From positions 5,386-69,385 of the forward strand of contig CAMYII010000044.1 of NCBI GenBank assembly GCA_947258385.1: a stretch of 64,000 nt of DNA. Direction: 5' to 3'. Made by a program: the position numbers and the translations under genes. Within the stretch, counting starts at the first letter, position 1, and each line of letters starts with the position of its first letter. Below, one piece after another: positions 1 through 8,702 of this stretch. The notes under the pieces are model-generated. The model made no database searches and was not told the origin of the DNA. It worked only from the letters and a program-made list of their open reading frames with translations. Origin of the DNA: Acidiferrobacterales bacterium (GTDB lineage Bacteria; Pseudomonadota; Gammaproteobacteria; Acidiferrobacterales; SZUA-150).

Positions 1-1
1 C

Positions 2-565
2 GGGGTCGGCGACGTGCTGATTGGAGCCGCCGCCCTCATCGCCGACTACAACGGGGTAGCGGACGCCTCCCACATCAAGGACAAGCTGGTCGAGATGGCC
101 CACTTGAACGAGACCATCTACGGAGCCGGCATCGCCGCTTCTTACGAATCCACGCCGACCCCGGCCGGCAACTACGAGAACGACGGCCTGCTGGCCAACG
201 TCTGCAAGCAGAACGTGACCCGCTTCCCCTACGAGATCGGCCGCCTGGCCCAGGACCTGGCCGGAGGAGCGGTGGTCACGCTCCCGTCGGCCCACGAATG
301 GGACCATCCCGACCTCGGTCCGCTGCTGGAGAAGTACTTCCAGGGCCGGGAGGGTGTCCCCACCGAGCACCGGGTGCGGGTGCTGCGCCTGATCGAGAAC
401 ATGACGATGGGCCGAAACGCGGTCGGCTATTTGACCGAGTCTCTCCACGGTGCCGGTTCACCCCAGGCCCAGCGCATCCAAATCGGCCGGCAAATGGAGA
501 TCGAGGAGAAGAAGGGGTTCGCCAAGCACCTGGCGGGCATTGAAGAGCAAGGAACCGAGGGCTGA
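2..565 (+). CDS. C-terminal part of an HpaB / 4-hydroxybutyryl-CoA dehydratase family protein (cut by window edge)
   Basis: The frame is open from base 2 and ends with TGA at 565, giving about 187 residues of the C-terminal domain of the flavin-dependent family that contains 4-hydroxyphenylacetate 3-monooxygenase (HpaB) and 4-hydroxybutyryl-CoA dehydratase (AbfD). Family marks are GDVLIGAAALIADYNG near the left edge, HLNETIYGAGIAASYE and ENMTMGRNAVGYLTESLHGAG. From memory, AbfD binds its 4Fe-4S cluster with a His and a Cys seven residues later; here HLNETIY is followed by Gly, so that Cys is absent. This favours a non-cluster member of the family over a true dehydratase. The N-terminal flavin part lies outside the window. 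Family assignment is firm, substrate unknown. Confidence 0.75.
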   Translation, partial: GVGDVLIGAAALIADYNGVADASHIKDKLVEMAHLNETIYGAGIAASYESTPTPAGNYENDGLLANVCKQNVTRFPYEIGRLAQDLAGGAVVTLPSAHEWDHPDLGPLLEKYFQGREGVPTEHRVRVLRLIENMTMGRNAVGYLTESLHGAGSPQAQRIQIGRQMEIEEKKGFAKHLAGIEEQGTEG

Positions 566-585
566 ACGCACGGCGGTAGCCGTGC

Positions 586-1125
586 CTAGAACGTCGAGCG
601 ACAGGCCTCGGCCCAGTCGCGCTCAAACCGGCTCGACTCGGACATGGTTTGCAGCTCGGCCGTGAGCAGCTCGATCTCGCAATCGCTCAGCTCGCCTCGA
701 GCCGACGCCTTGGCGATGAGACCCGGCTCGACGACCGTAAAACTCTCGATTCCTAGCGCCACCCCGGCCTCCACGACCATGAAGAAGTTCTGTCCGAAGT
801 TGGTGCCGGTGCCGCACCAGTCGACCTCGGCCCGACTGAGGGGCTGGTAGAGAGTGTCGGGACACCGGCGGCGGACGGCGGCCAGGACGACATCGGAGGT
901 CGCTCCGAGGGGAGCAGCTTCTTGGTCGAATGAGGTTGTCTCGGGAAGGCCGACCCAGGCGTGCTCGGTGCAGACATCCGCAGCCAACTCGTCGAGCGCG
1001 GCCGTGGTGGGGTTTTCCACCGGCGGCGTGAGCGTGCCCCCGGAAAGTGTCGTGGTTTCAACGGTGACTTCGGCACAGGCAGCGAGCACCAACATCGCGG
1101 CCACGAGGTACGCGATCGTCTTCAT
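586..1125 (-). CDS. Small secreted lipoprotein, function unknown
   Basis: This encodes 179 residues from the ATG at 1125, with another ATG two codons upstream. The N-terminus is a lipoprotein signal: MKTIAYLVAAM, then LVLAAC as the lipobox, with the Cys acylated. The mature part is acidic and has further cysteines (DVCTEHAW, RRRCPDT, VDWCGTG, LSDCEIE, EACRSTF), suggesting disulfides in an extracellular domain. I recognise no catalytic motif or family. It sits convergent to the HpaB-like gene and 83 bases downstream of the ABC ATPase on the same strand, so the two may be co-transcribed, but no permease is present to define a transport role. Confidence 0.6.
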   Translation of the reverse strand: MKTIAYLVAAMLVLAACAEVTVETTTLSGGTLTPPVENPTTAALDELAADVCTEHAWVGLPETTSFDQEAAPLGATSDVVLAAVRRRCPDTLYQPLSRAEVDWCGTGTNFGQNFFMVVEAGVALGIESFTVVEPGLIAKASARGELSDCEIELLTAELQTMSESSRFERDWAEACRSTF

Positions 1126-1208
1126 AAGCATGCCATCGACACCAAAAACGGGCTCCTGAAGTGGCATCCGCCAGAACGGCAGTGCTCTGCGGTAGGTAGC
1201 TCGTCAAA

Positions 1209-2285
1209 TCATAGGCGGAGGCCGGTATCGCGATCGAAGTACATGATCTTGTCAACGGCCAGCGTCAGCTCGACCGTGTCGCCGGCCACCAGCGGGCGCG
1301 AATCACGGACCCGAACCGTGAAATCCAGCGCCCCCGAATCCGGTGAACCGAATGCGACGTGGGCCACCCGAATCGAGCCGAGCATCTCGATACCGGTGAC
1401 CCGGGCGTGAAGGCAGCGCTCGAAGGGATCTCCCGGCCGCGCCAGGTGGACATCCTCGGGTCGAATGCCGGCCAGGAAAGGGCCGGACCCGGGTGGGGGA
1501 GAAGCTCCCGTGATGTGGTCCGACCCCATGCGGAGCCGGTCACCGGCAGCCTCGGCGGGCACGATGTTCATGCCCGGCGACCCGAGGAACTCGGCGACGA
1601 ACACATTGATCGGCTGGTGGTAGACCGTCAACGGAGTCCCGACTTGTTGGATCACTCCTCGGTTGAGCACCACGATGCGATCGGCCAGGACCATCGCTTC
1701 TTCTTGCTCGTTGGTGGCGTAGACGATGGTGTGGGTCCCGTCGTGCAGCTTGCGGAACTCAGCCCGGATCAGCCGGCGCAAGTGCGGGTCGACTCCGGCC
1801 AGAGCCTCGTCGAACAGCAGGACGGGCGTGTCGCGCACCGTCGCCCGACCGGTGGCCACCAGCTGCCGCTCTCCGGCCGACAGAGTCCGGGGTTTGCGGC
1901 CCAGTAGGCGCCGGACGCCGAACCGTTTGGCCTCGGCTTCGGTGCGCTCGGTTTGCTCGGGCTCGTCGATGCCGGTCACCTTGAGCGGAAACCGGATGTT
2001 GTCCTCCGACGTCATGTGCTCGTACAAGCCTCCCTGGGTAACCACCAGACCGATCCCACGGGAACTCGCCTTCACGTCGGTCACGTCGACGCCGTCGAAG
2101 GTGATGATGCCGGTGGCGGGACGATCCAGGCCGGCAACGAGCCGGATGAGGGTGGTCTTGCCCGATCCCGAGGGGCCGAGCAGCGCCACCAGCTCGCCGG
2201 ACTCGATGACAAGGTCGGCAGGCTCGAGGCCGACGACACCGTCCCGGTACCGGCCGGAGACACCACTCAGCTCGATTCTCGGCAT
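1209..2285 (-). CDS. ABC transporter ATP-binding protein of the MalK/UgpC type with altered motifs
   Basis: 358 residues: an ATPase domain (about 1-235) followed by a TOBE-like C-terminal domain (about 245-358, with GIRPEDVHLA), the layout of sugar-importer ATPases such as MalK. Walker A is GPSGSGKTT and the signature is LSAGERQL rather than LSGGQ. Walker B is VLLFDEALAGVD, with Ala where DEP is usual. The switch (H-loop) position reads YATNEQEEA, so the His expected in THDQxEA is Asn. The Q-loop is VVTQGGLYEHM. These changes suggest reduced ATPase activity or a partner subunit of a heteromeric pair. No permease or binding protein gene is adjacent. Divergent from the DtxR-like regulator across a 135-base gap. 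Confidence 0.8.
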   Translation of the reverse strand: MPRIELSGVSGRYRDGVVGLEPADLVIESGELVALLGPSGSGKTTLIRLVAGLDRPATGIITFDGVDVTDVKASSRGIGLVVTQGGLYEHMTSEDNIRFPLKVTGIDEPEQTERTEAEAKRFGVRRLLGRKPRTLSAGERQLVATGRATVRDTPVLLFDEALAGVDPHLRRLIRAEFRKLHDGTHTIVYATNEQEEAMVLADRIVVLNRGVIQQVGTPLTVYHQPINVFVAEFLGSPGMNIVPAEAAGDRLRMGSDHITGASPPPGSGPFLAGIRPEDVHLARPGDPFERCLHARVTGIEMLGSIRVAHVAFGSPDSGALDFTVRVRDSRPLVAGDTVELTLAVDKIMYFDRDTGLRL

Positions 2286-2420
2286 TGCACAATGCTATGC
2301 GACGCCGCGAGACGAGGCTGGTCCTCAATCGGTGCGCGATCGGCGCCGCACCCAATCCGGGGCTTAGCCGCGATTTGATGGGTATGGTCAGGCGCACTGA
2401 ACCGGCCGAGGAGTGACCCG

Positions 2421-3110
2421 ATGGCAACCGCTCACCCGATAACCGACGGCACCGCCTCAACCAGCGAGGCCGAGCAGATGTACCTCATCACCATCGCCAT
2501 GGCGGCCGAGGACGGCCACGAGGGCCCGGTTCCGGTGCCGCAGCTCGCCAAAGCCCTCGAGGTGTCCCGGGTTTCGGCCAACGAGATGGTCAAGAAGCTG
2601 GCCGAGCGCGAGCTGGTGACATATACGCCGTACAAGGGAGCCGACCTGACGCCGGCCGGAGCCGCGATTGCCAGGACGGTGCTGCGCCGCCGTCGGCTGT
2701 GGGCCCTGTTCCTCGCCGATCATCTCGGGCTGTCGCCGGGGGCTGCCGACGCAGTTGCCTGCGAGTTCGAGCACATCACCCCAACCGAGGTCGCCCAGCA
2801 ACTTTCCCGCTTCCTGGGCGACCCGAGTGTCGGCCCGCAGGGAAAGCCGATTCCCACCGATGAGGGCGATTCGGAACGGGGTATCGCGCTTCACTCCCTG
2901 ACTGAGTCGCTGGTGGGCCGCTCGGTAGAGGTGGTGCGCATCGGGGGAGATCCGGCCTCCCATTCCTTCCTCGAGGCCGAGGGGATCACCCCCGGGGCGG
3001 CGGTGACCGTGGTGGCCTTGTCCGACGATGGTGGCTGCCTGCTCGACACGGGTCGAGCGCAGGTCCACGTATCGTCGGCGCTCGCCAAGCTGGTATCGGT
3101 GACCGGGTAG
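2421..3110 (+). CDS. DtxR/IdeR/MntR-family metal-dependent transcription regulator
   Basis: 229 residues from ATG at 2421. The N-terminal winged helix-turn-helix (about 15-75) contains VPVPQLAKALEVSRVSANEMVKKLAERELV, quoted here only as a region spanning residues 36-65, then the wing YTPYKGADLTPAGAAIA. A metal-binding/dimerisation domain follows with CEFEHITPTEVAQQL, the E/C/H pattern of DtxR proteins. The C-terminus (about 155-229) is an SH3-like FeoA-type domain. Such regulators bind Fe(II) or Mn(II) and repress uptake genes. The iron transporter genes directly downstream have palindromes built on TTAGG/CCTAA, the expected half-site, which supports an iron-repressor role. No close operator is obvious before this gene itself. 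Confidence 0.85.
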   Translation: MATAHPITDGTASTSEAEQMYLITIAMAAEDGHEGPVPVPQLAKALEVSRVSANEMVKKLAERELVTYTPYKGADLTPAGAAIARTVLRRRRLWALFLADHLGLSPGAADAVACEFEHITPTEVAQQLSRFLGDPSVGPQGKPIPTDEGDSERGIALHSLTESLVGRSVEVVRIGGDPASHSFLEAEGITPGAAVTVVALSDDGGCLLDTGRAQVHVSSALAKLVSVTG

Positions 3111-3131
3111 CACAAACCTCCCGTCAAGGTA

Positions 3132-3164
3132 TTAGGGTCGCCCTACAATATTGATTAGGTCTAA
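3132..3164 (+). promoter_or_regulatory. Two DtxR-like operator half-palindromes ahead of the iron ABC ATPase
   Basis: Bases 3133-3145 read TAGGG-TCG-CCCTA, a palindrome, and 3155-3164 read TTAGGTCTAA, another TTAGG-type site. They lie 11-43 bases before the ATG at 3176. The IdeR/DtxR consensus is built from TTAGG...CCTAA, and a DtxR-family gene is immediately upstream. Binding is inferred from the pattern only. Confidence 0.55.
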
Positions 3165-3175
3165 CTGATTTATCG

Positions 3176-4225
3176 ATGGATACCTACCTTGCCGCTGCCA
3201 ATCTGACGAAGCGCTTCGACGGCCGACTCGCCGTCGATGACGCCTCCTTCACCGTGGTGGAGGGTGAGACGATCGCGCTGCTCGGTCCCAGCGGCTGTGG
3301 CAAGACCACTTTGCTCCGTCTGCTGACCGGCCTGACGGCGGCCGACGGCGGATCGGTGACCCTGGCCGGCGAGACGCTGACGGGTCCCGGTGTACACGTG
3401 GCTCCGGAGCGGCGCCGGGTCGGCATGGTGTTTCAAGATTGGGCGCTGTTCCCGCACCTCACCGTCGAGAAGAACGTCGCTTACGGCCTCAGCTCGGAAG
3501 ATGAGGCGGCCGGGCGCGCCCGTGAAGCACTCGACCTGGTTGGGCTGGCCGAACTGGCGGACCGGTATCCGCAGGATCTCTCCGGCGGACAGGCGCAACG
3601 AGTCGCGGTGGCTCGCGCCCTGGCACCCCGGCCCCGGGTCTTGCTGCTGGATGAGCCGTTTTCCAACCTCGATACCGAGCTGCGAGTGAAACTGCGCAGC
3701 GAGGTAGCCGGCCTCATGCGCGAGGTTGGCATGACGGCGGTGTTCGTCACCCACGACCAGGAAGAGGCCTTCGTGGTCGGCGACCAGGTCGCGGTCATGC
3801 GGGCGGGCCACATCCTTCAGCAGGGAACGCCGACCGAGGTCTACGAACGCCCGTCGTCTTCGTGGTTGGCAACCTTTGTCGGCGAAGCCAACCTCGTCGA
3901 TGCCGTCGCCGGCGGCGAAACCGCTTCCACCATGTTCGGCGAGATTCGGCTCTCGGAGCCCGCCTGGGGCGCCTGTCGGGTGGCGATTCGCCCCGAGCAC
4001 CTGCTGATCGGGAACGGCGACGACGGCCGGGTTGCCAACGTGGAGTTCTACGGTCACGACACGTCCTACGCAGTCCAGTTCGAGGCAACTTGCGTTCAGG
4101 TGCGGGGGATTGCCGCTCCCCGCTTCCGACCCGGCGACCGGGTTTCTCTCACCTATTCGGGCCCCGAGGTCGTGGCGTTTTCCGAGGCCGACCAGCCGGA
4201 AAGAATGCCCTCGCAGGCCCATTAG
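3176..4225 (+). CDS. fbpC: Iron(III) ABC importer ATP-binding protein (FbpC-like)
   Basis: 349 residues. The ATPase domain has canonical motifs: Walker A GPSGCGKTT, Q-loop VFQDWALFPHL, signature LSGGQAQR, Walker B VLLLDEPFSNLD and switch His in VTHDQEEA. A TOBE-like domain follows after about residue 240 (VAIRPEHLLIG). FbpC hydrolyses ATP on the cytoplasmic side to drive Fe(III) through the FbpB permease from the binding protein FbpA. The substrate call rests on the neighbouring FbpA-like gene and the DtxR-like regulator and operators. The usual order is A-B-C; here C precedes A. Confidence 0.8.
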   Translation: MDTYLAAANLTKRFDGRLAVDDASFTVVEGETIALLGPSGCGKTTLLRLLTGLTAADGGSVTLAGETLTGPGVHVAPERRRVGMVFQDWALFPHLTVEKNVAYGLSSEDEAAGRAREALDLVGLAELADRYPQDLSGGQAQRVAVARALAPRPRVLLLDEPFSNLDTELRVKLRSEVAGLMREVGMTAVFVTHDQEEAFVVGDQVAVMRAGHILQQGTPTEVYERPSSSWLATFVGEANLVDAVAGGETASTMFGEIRLSEPAWGACRVAIRPEHLLIGNGDDGRVANVEFYGHDTSYAVQFEATCVQVRGIAAPRFRPGDRVSLTYSGPEVVAFSEADQPERMPSQAH

Positions 4226-4231
4226 CCTTTA

Positions 4232-4248
4232 TTAGGTGAGCCCCCTAA
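4232..4248 (+). promoter_or_regulatory. DtxR/IdeR-like operator before the iron-binding protein gene
   Basis: Reads TTAGGTGAGCCCCCTAA, with TTAGG and CCTAA ends symmetric about a central G. It lies 54 bases before the ATG at 4302, in the 76-base gap after the ATPase gene. It is the cleanest of the three DtxR-type sites here and fits iron-dependent repression by the regulator at 2421-3110. Confidence 0.6.
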
Positions 4249-4301
4249 TAATCGTAGGGTGGGGTTTACGAATCGGCACTTCCTCCATTAGCCTCTGATT
4301 C

Positions 4302-5321
4302 ATGACTCACCAAGGAACCATATTTCGAAGCACAATGGTCCTCGGAGTCGCATGGGCACTGCTGCTCGGAGGGTGCGACACCGGTGACCAGTCGATCACG
4401 GTGTACTCGGGCCGCACCGAAAACCTCATCGGCCCGCTCCTCGAGGACTTCACCGAGGAAACCGGCATTTCGGTGGCCGTCAAGTACGGCAGCTCCGACG
4501 AGCTCGCCCTACTCATCACTGAGGAGGGCGAACGGAGCCCGGCCGACGTGTTCATCTCACAGAGCCCGGGGGCGATCGGGTTCCTGGCCGAGGCCGACCG
4601 CCTGGTCCCGCTGGGATCCTCGGTGCTCGAGCTGGTTGAGCCTGACTTCCGAAATTCGGGCGGGCTCTGGGTCGGCCTCTCGGGACGGGTAAGGGTGCTC
4701 GTATACAACACCGACCTGGTTGATGCCAGCTCCCTCCCAAGCTCGATATTCGACCTCACCGCTCCGGAGTTCGAGGGTCAAGTAGGCGTGGCGCCGGCCA
4801 ACGGATCCTTTCAGGATTTCGTGACAGCGATGCGCGAGCTGCACGGGGACCAAGCCACCCTGGCCTGGCTGGAAGGCCTCGAGGCCAACAACGCCCAGAC
4901 CTACGTCAACAACACCGCCATCGTGCAAGCGGTCGGCCGTGGCGAGGTACGGTTCGGGCTGGTCAACCATTACTACAACCAGCGGGTACGAGCTGAGGAC
5001 CCGGGTGCGCCATCCGAGAACTACTACTTCCCGGACGGTGATATTGGCTCGCTCCTGATCGCTACCGCTGCCGGCGTGCTCGACAGCAGTGACGACGTCG
5101 ACCTCGCCCGGGAGCTGATCGGGTTCATGCTCGGAGAGGCGGCCCAGACGTTCTACAGCCAGGAAACCCTGGAATACCCACTCGCCTCGGGGGTGGCTGC
5201 TTCCAGTGCGCTTCCTGCCCTCGGCAGCCTCAACGTGGCGACCTACGACTTCGACCGGCTCGGTGGTGGCCTCGGGCGCACCAAGGAATTGATTGATGCG
5301 AGCGGGCTCGAAGCCCCCTGA
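4302..5321 (+). CDS. fbpA: Iron(III) ABC importer substrate-binding lipoprotein (FbpA-like)
   Basis: 339 residues with a lipoprotein signal (hydrophobic stretch, then LLLGGC) and the type II periplasmic-binding fold beginning ITVYSGRTENL. This family (FbpA/FutA/Idi) captures Fe(III) outside the cell and hands it to FbpB/FbpC. The tandem tyrosines that coordinate iron are visible in LVNHYYNQR, and GVAPANGSFQDFV and NYYFPDGDIGSL are further family segments. A lipobox fits a Gram-positive host, where binding proteins are membrane-tethered. The last codons overlap an ATG at 5296 that probably began fbpB. Confidence 0.88.
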   Translation: MTHQGTIFRSTMVLGVAWALLLGGCDTGDQSITVYSGRTENLIGPLLEDFTEETGISVAVKYGSSDELALLITEEGERSPADVFISQSPGAIGFLAEADRLVPLGSSVLELVEPDFRNSGGLWVGLSGRVRVLVYNTDLVDASSLPSSIFDLTAPEFEGQVGVAPANGSFQDFVTAMRELHGDQATLAWLEGLEANNAQTYVNNTAIVQAVGRGEVRFGLVNHYYNQRVRAEDPGAPSENYYFPDGDIGSLLIATAAGVLDSSDDVDLARELIGFMLGEAAQTFYSQETLEYPLASGVAASSALPALGSLNVATYDFDRLGGGLGRTKELIDASGLEAP

Positions 5322-5355
5322 GGCGCCCGGCCGCGGACGGCGGCCGGCCGTCCTC
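5296..5355 (+). pseudogene. Probable first codons of fbpB permease, cut at a sequence join
   Basis: An ATG at 5296 overlaps the end of fbpA, the usual translational coupling for the permease gene of this operon. It opens a frame reading MRAGSKPPEAPGRGRRP, a plausible positively charged N-terminus of a permease. No membrane segment follows: after about 20 residues the same frame becomes malonyl-CoA synthetase. The identity as fbpB is inference from position. Confidence 0.4.
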
Positions 5356-5916
5356 GCCGGCACGGTCGGGCCTGCCTTGCCGGGCGTGTCGGTGCGCGTT
5401 GTTGACGAGACCGGTCGGCCGGTACCGCCCGGGACCGTGGGACAGCTGCAGGTGCGGGGCGAGAATGTGTTTGCGGGCTACTGGCGCATGCCGGAGAGCA
5501 CGGCCAGGGAATTCACCTCCGATGGCTACTTCCGGACCGGTGATCTCGCCAAGGCCGATGAGAACAATTACATCGCCATCGTGGGGCGGGACAAGGACAT
5601 GATCATCAGCGGCGGGCTTAACATCTATCCAAAGGAAGTAGAGGGCCTGATCGACAAACTGCACGGCGTGGTCGAATCGGCGGTCATCGGACTGCCGCAC
5701 GCAGACTTCGGCGAGGCCGTGACGGCGGTGGTGGTGCGCACACCCGGTCAGGACGATACTTCCGAGGCCACCGTTATCCAATACCTTAAAGACAAGATCG
5801 CCGGCTACAAGATCCCGAAGCGCGTCTTCTTCGTCGACACCCTGCCACGCAATACCATGGGCAAGGTGCAGAAAAACCGGCTGCGACAGACCTACGCCGA
5901 CACGTTTGAACGCTGA
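5356..5916 (+). pseudogene. matB: C-terminal fragment of malonyl-CoA synthetase (MatB-like acyl-CoA ligase)
   Basis: About 185 residues matching the C-terminal third of ANL-superfamily acyl-CoA ligases, closest in feel to MatB, which makes malonyl-CoA from malonate, ATP and CoA. Visible marks are GTVGPALPGVSVRVVD, the hinge region DGYFRTGDLAK and IVGRDKDMIISGGLNIYP, and the catalytic Lys in PRNTMGKVQKNRL. The AMP-binding N-terminal two thirds, including the P-loop, are missing. The frame continues upstream only by chance into another gene, so this is a fragment at a join, not an intact enzyme. Confidence 0.75.
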
Positions 5917-6081
5917 TGTCCGCAAATCTATCTGGAAAACGTCGATATCCCGGCGGGCGAATTCCGTGTCGCGCCGACCATCTGGCCGCTGCAACCGACT
6001 ATCGCTCGCCTGGCTGCGTTCATCGTACCGGCACCGATGAAGGAGATTGAAAGAACGGAAGAGGTGCGTGGAATGACGTGA
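5917..6081 (+). other. Open frame after matB stop, possible remnant of another gene
   Basis: After the TGA at 5914-5916 the same frame stays open to 6081 and reads like protein (YLENVDIPAGEF, TIWPLQPTIARLAAF), but there is no start codon of its own near 5917 and I recognise no family. It may be the tail of a gene whose start is lost. Weak evidence. Confidence 0.25.
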
Positions 6082-7024
6082 AATGTGTGGCAAACGATCC
6101 AGAGTATTTTAAGCATCAAAAGTACTGGTAAAAAAAATTCGAACTCTATCGTCTTGAATGCAAATTCCAACATCGTTTGGGACAAGTGGTCACGCTGACG
6201 ACAGCACCCTTACTGGATGAGCAAGACAAATTCGCCGGTGCGGTTCTTGTCATCAGGGACGAAACCCGTCTGGCAACGCTGGAACGGGCGCTAGAAGAAC
6301 GCCAGCGATATCATAATTTCGTTGGCAAAAACCATAAGATGCAGAAGATTTATGCGCTTATCGAGGAGTTGGCTGATATCCAGACGACCGCTCTGATCCG
6401 GGGCGAGAGTGGCACGGGTAAGATGTTTCTCCAACGATGCAACTGCGGCTCTTAAGAGTGCTGCAGGAAAAGGAGTTCGAGCGCGTGGGAGACACGACAC
6501 CGATCAAGGTGGATGTCAGGGTGGTTGCGGCCACCAATCAGAATCTGCTCGAGAAGGTCAGGCGCGGAGAGTTCCGCGAAGACCTCTACTACCGTCTAAA
6601 GGTCGTGGAGGCGGTCATGCCTCCGCTCAGAGATCGGCGTGATGATATCCCGCTTCTGGCAAACCATTTCCTACAGACGTTCAACGCCCAGTTCAAGAAA
6701 GAAATTAAAGGCATCTCAGCAGATGTGCAGAAACTATTCATGGAGTATACCTGGCCGGGCAACGTCAGGGAGCTGAGACACACCCTGGAGCACGCCATGA
6801 TTCTGTGTCACCAGAACACCATCACCATGGTTCACCTACCGGGTAGCTTTGGTGAGCTCCTCAACATAAAGAGCTTGCCTCAGCCTGGTGGCCGCCAGGC
6901 GGTTCTCAGGGCGCTGGAGGAGACCGCCTGGAACAAGGCCCGGGCGGCGCGACTGCTGGGTATCAGCCGCAGGACCATCTACCGGAAAATCGAACAGTTC
7001 AGCATCGCGGAGAACCACGCCTAG
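6051..7024 (+). pseudogene. Broken NtrC-family sigma-54 activator (PAS domain, deleted AAA+ core, Fis HTH)
   Basis: Three pieces of one sigma-54-dependent activator are visible. A PAS-like sensor part (about 6087-6310) contains an in-frame TAA at 6129. The AAA+ start runs to Walker A GESGTGK at 6402-6422. The frame then shifts and resumes at 6437 with MQLRLLRVLQEKEFERVGD and continues through VRVVAATNQNL, REDLYYRL and WPGNVREL to a Fis-type helix-turn-helix (AARLLGISRRTIYRK) and stop at 7024. The stretch with the GAFTGA loop and Walker B DEIGD is gone, so the protein cannot hydrolyse ATP or contact sigma-54 normally. The nonsense codon plus the deletion mark it as inactive, unless the join is an assembly fault. 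Confidence 0.85.
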
Positions 7025-7049
7025 ACCGGCAGGCGCTCGGGTGTGAACA

Positions 7050-7097
7050 TGTGTCATGGCGCACAAGTGTGTCGCAACAACAGTGTGCCATGACACA
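7050..7097. repeat. 15-base inverted repeat downstream of the NtrC-type pseudogene
   Basis: TGTGTCATGGCGCAC (7050-7064) pairs with GTGTGCCATGACACA (7083-7097) with one mismatch around an 18-base loop. There is no T-run. NtrC-type activators often bind such dyads upstream of sigma-54 promoters, so this could be a former activator site for the gene at 7361, or a hairpin ending the regulator transcript. The 336-base gap 7025-7360 holds nothing else I can support. Confidence 0.55.
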
Positions 7098-8583
7098 GGT
7101 CTAGCCTCATCTGAATGTTCCGGCTCCCGCCCTTGTCTTCGCACTAAGCGTCTATTTTTTCAGTAAAAATCTTGCACAAACGCCCTTCCTGCCTGACTTG
7201 GCATAGTTCCTGGTACCCACCTCGATACGGTGCCGACTGAGCCCGTGCAGACATAGCCCTGTCACCTGTTGAGACCGACTGCCGTCGCTCGCGTCACTGT
7301 TGGCTCTTCAAACCGGTTATTCGAATTAAACCTTAGTCATTCTGTTACGAGGTACTAACCATGCGAAAATATTTTTTTGTTACGGCCTCTACACTTTTCT
7401 TTGCCGGTGTATTGGCGACTACGCTGATCGCTACCAGCCCTGGCGGTGCATCGCCTGAACGGGCGATAGCAAACGCCGCGACGCTCACCATTCCCTTCAT
7501 CGCCAATGAGGGGCAATTTGATCAAGCGATCAAATTCCAAACGCCCTTCCTGGGCGGGGAGGTGGCGGTGACGGACCAGGGCGAGATCGCCTATTCGTTC
7601 CCGCGTATCACCCTGGAGCGGATCGTGGGTGGAACCATCACGTCGTTGACAGGACAAGGCAGCACTCCCACCAAGGTCAACTACTTCGTCGGCAATGATT
7701 CCACAAAATGGCGGCGCAACATCGCATCCTACGAGTCGGTCGCGTTCGGCGAGGTCTATCCCGGCATCGAGCTTACGCTCACGGCCCATGGCGGCAACAT
7801 GGAAAAGATCTTCACCGTCAAGCCCGGCGCCCGTACGCAGGATATCCAGCTTGCGGTCAACGGCGCCAAGGCGCTGCGGGTGGATGCCGGCGGCCGGCTC
7901 GTAGTGGATACCAACGAGGGCCCGGTGCGGTTCACCAAACCGGTGGCCTATCAGGACGTCGACGGTAAGAGACAAAATATCCAGGTGGCCTACGCCGTTT
8001 CCGATGAAAGCTACGGCTTTGCACTCGGCGACTATGACCGCTCGCGTCCCGCGGTCATCGACCCGCTGTTGTCCTCGACCTTCATCAATGGACCGAGCTT
8101 CAATCATTGGGGGATGGATTTCGCCCCGGACGGCAGCGGCATCTATCTCGCCGGCGATCGGGGCATTCCCCCTGGCTTCTCTGACCCGGATACCGGGATC
8201 CCGCTCGATCCGAAGACGGATCTCAATATCTACGTCGCAAGACTCAGCGTCAACTTATCAACGCTCGAGGCCTACACCGTCCTGGGTTCGCCCAATTATG
8301 CCGATATTGCCGGTGTCATGGCCGTGCACGGATCGCGCAAGGAGTTTTCCGTGTATGTCGCCGGCCGCACCTACGGCGATGATTTTCCAGTAACAAATGA
8401 CGCTTACGATACGACCCACAATAGCACGGCTGCCACGGTCACGGCCGATGGTTTTGTCGCCAATTTCACGCCGAACCTGCAACTGGTGGCGGCCAGCTTT
8501 TTCGGCGGTGGCGAGGAAGAGACCCAGTCGCATTTCGTGGACTTCGACGACGACGGCAACATCCAAGCGGCTGCTGGTAGGAT

Positions 8584-8615
8584 GCTGAACAAGTCCTTCC
8601 ATGGACTTATTCAGC
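8584..8615. repeat. REP-like hairpin that truncates the propeller gene
   Basis: GCTGAACAAGTCC (8584-8596) and GGACTTATTCAGC (8603-8615) form a 13-base stem with one mismatch and a 6-base loop. Related wording (CTGAATAAG, GGTAAGTCCATCC) recurs at about 27,436 and 31,918, which suggests a dispersed REP family of the gammaproteobacterial chromosome. Confidence 0.6.
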
Positions 8616-8702
8616 TCGCCTCGCCGCGGCGCATGTCTGCTGTGCAGGACTCACGAATGCCGCGACGGCCAGGGATGGCCGAGAGCGGCCGCGGCTTGCT
8701 CC

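Noticed and set aside
7198-7213. Possible sigma-54 promoter TTGGCA...CTGG before the propeller gene
   Set aside because: The -12 element does not match GC at the right distance; too weak to list.
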